Assembly: GCA_028284705.1 (NCBI GenBank)
Contig: JANQRE010000023.1
Location: 62,001-126,000 of the forward strand
Reading direction: 5' to 3'
Source of the DNA: Paracoccaceae bacterium
Lineage (GTDB): Bacteria; Pseudomonadota; Alphaproteobacteria; Rhodobacterales; Rhodobacteraceae
Length of the DNA stretch: 64,000 bases
Both the position numbers and the translations under genes were made by a program. The notes beneath the pieces were generated by a model that had not been told where the DNA came from, ran no database searches, and saw nothing but the letters and a program-made list of their open reading frames with translations. This document shows, piece after piece, positions 63,516-64,000 of the stretch (its first letter is position 1; every line of letters begins with the position of its first letter).

Positions 63516-64000
63516 TTAGTCGGCAATATCGACAAAAAGGTTGTCGCTCTCGATCACATCGATCTGTTCATGCTCGACAGTGCCATTGTTGATGTCCCGC
63601 ACTTCCACGGAACCATCGCCATTGCCAATCACAACCACGTCACAGATGTCGATGAAAAGGCCGTTCTCCACGACGCCGGGAATCTGGTTGAGCACCAGGC
63701 TCAACTGCCGGGCATTGCCGATCCGGCGCAGATGCAGATCGACGATGTAATTGCCTTCATCGGTCACGAACGGGCTGTCGGCGTTCATCCTAAGGCTTGC
63801 CGTGCGACCCAGAACATCGAGATTGACCAGCGTCTCCTCCACCAGAGCTTTGGTGGTTTGCCAGCCGAAGGGGATCACCTCGATGGGCAGTGGAAAGGCG
63901 CCCAGCGTCTCCACCTGCTTCGAGAGATCAGCGATGACGATCATCTGATCGGAGGCGGTGGCCACGATCTTCTCCTGCAGCAAAGCCCCACCCCCACCTT
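63516..64000 (-). CDS. rpiA: Ribose-5-phosphate isomerase A, 3' part
   Basis: The last 161 codons of rpiA; the 5' end lies beyond the window. It reads GGGGALLQEKIVATASDQ and MIVIADLSKQVETLG, the typical substrate-loop and lysine-containing region of RpiA, then FPLPIEVIPFGWQTT, FVTDEGNYIVDLHL and IPGVVENGLFI. It interconverts ribose-5-phosphate and ribulose-5-phosphate. The C-terminus (HEQIDVIESDNLFVDIAD) is longer and more acidic than in many homologues. gor follows after 18 bases. Confidence 0.93.
   Translation of the reverse strand, partial: GGGGALLQEKIVATASDQMIVIADLSKQVETLGAFPLPIEVIPFGWQTTKALVEETLVNLDVLGRTASLRMNADSPFVTDEGNYIVDLHLRRIGNARQLSLVLNQIPGVVENGLFIDICDVVVIGNGDGSVEVRDINNGTVEHEQIDVIESDNLFVDIAD

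Overview
The window looks like chromosomal DNA of a Rhodobacterales (Roseobacter/Rhodobacter-type) alphaproteobacterium. The evidence is GC-rich, tightly packed genes with frequent ATGA/TGATG-type overlaps, and a gene content typical of the group: an aa3-type ctaD, glyQ-DUF6446-glyS, folB-folP-glmM, an rpiA-gor-hflK-hflC chain, a SAM-II riboswitch in front of metZ, and a GTTC-N7-GTTC LexA box of alphaproteobacterial type. I saw no phage, insertion sequence, CRISPR array, rRNA or tRNA. The region is mostly core metabolism and housekeeping, with small accessory modules between.

Layout. 0-7 kb: a glutamine amidotransferase, ctaD, two membrane proteins (DUF2244, DUF2189), a methyltransferase/P-loop kinase pair, an FkbM methyltransferase and a YqeY protein. 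7-15 kb: carA, a glycosyltransferase with a GspE-like N-terminus, a GntR/FCD regulator, a HAD pyrimidine nucleotidase, a UbiH-type hydroxylase, a class V aminotransferase and a DUF4259 protein. 15-19.8 kb: two Lrp/AsnC regulators divergent from ilvC, two paralogous EamA transporters and a secreted protein of unknown function. 20-30 kb (mostly minus strand): glmM, folP, folB, a SleB hydrolase, a PPDK-like enzyme and the glycyl-tRNA synthetase genes. 30-39 kb: a degenerate periplasmic protease, a TPP enzyme coupled to trkH, an ArsR-SRPBCC-YciI-monooxygenase cluster, a GST/HxlR divergent pair, a VOC protein and a universal stress protein. 39-42 kb: SAM-II riboswitch, metZ and folE2. 42-53 kb: a TPR sulfotransferase, ftsY-eamA-yciB, a lytic transglycosylase, a NuoE/NuoF-type fusion, an AlkB-like monooxygenase and xseA. 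53-64 kb: purD, an FG-GAP protein coupled to a ferredoxin, a LexA box beside a fragment of error-prone polymerase DnaE2, a lipoprotein, a fluoroacetate-dehalogenase-like hydrolase, degP, hflKC, gor and the 3' part of rpiA.

How the genes connect. Several neighbours serve shared pathways: folB, folP and folE2 (folate), ilvC under probable Lrp control, metZ under SAM control, and hflK-hflC with degP (membrane protein quality control). Points most worth a second look are the SOS-box/DnaE2-fragment locus, the protease homologue that has lost all three catalytic positions, the PPDK paralogue with an altered ATP-binding half, an EamA gene that appears to start with CTG inside the ftsY stop, and a recurring TATTTTTG-N4-AATG signature behind GC-rich hairpins. 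Starts were moved from the longest possible ORF to positions supported by Shine-Dalgarno spacing or family alignment, as stated per entry. All functional names come from recognising motifs by eye; no database search was run.
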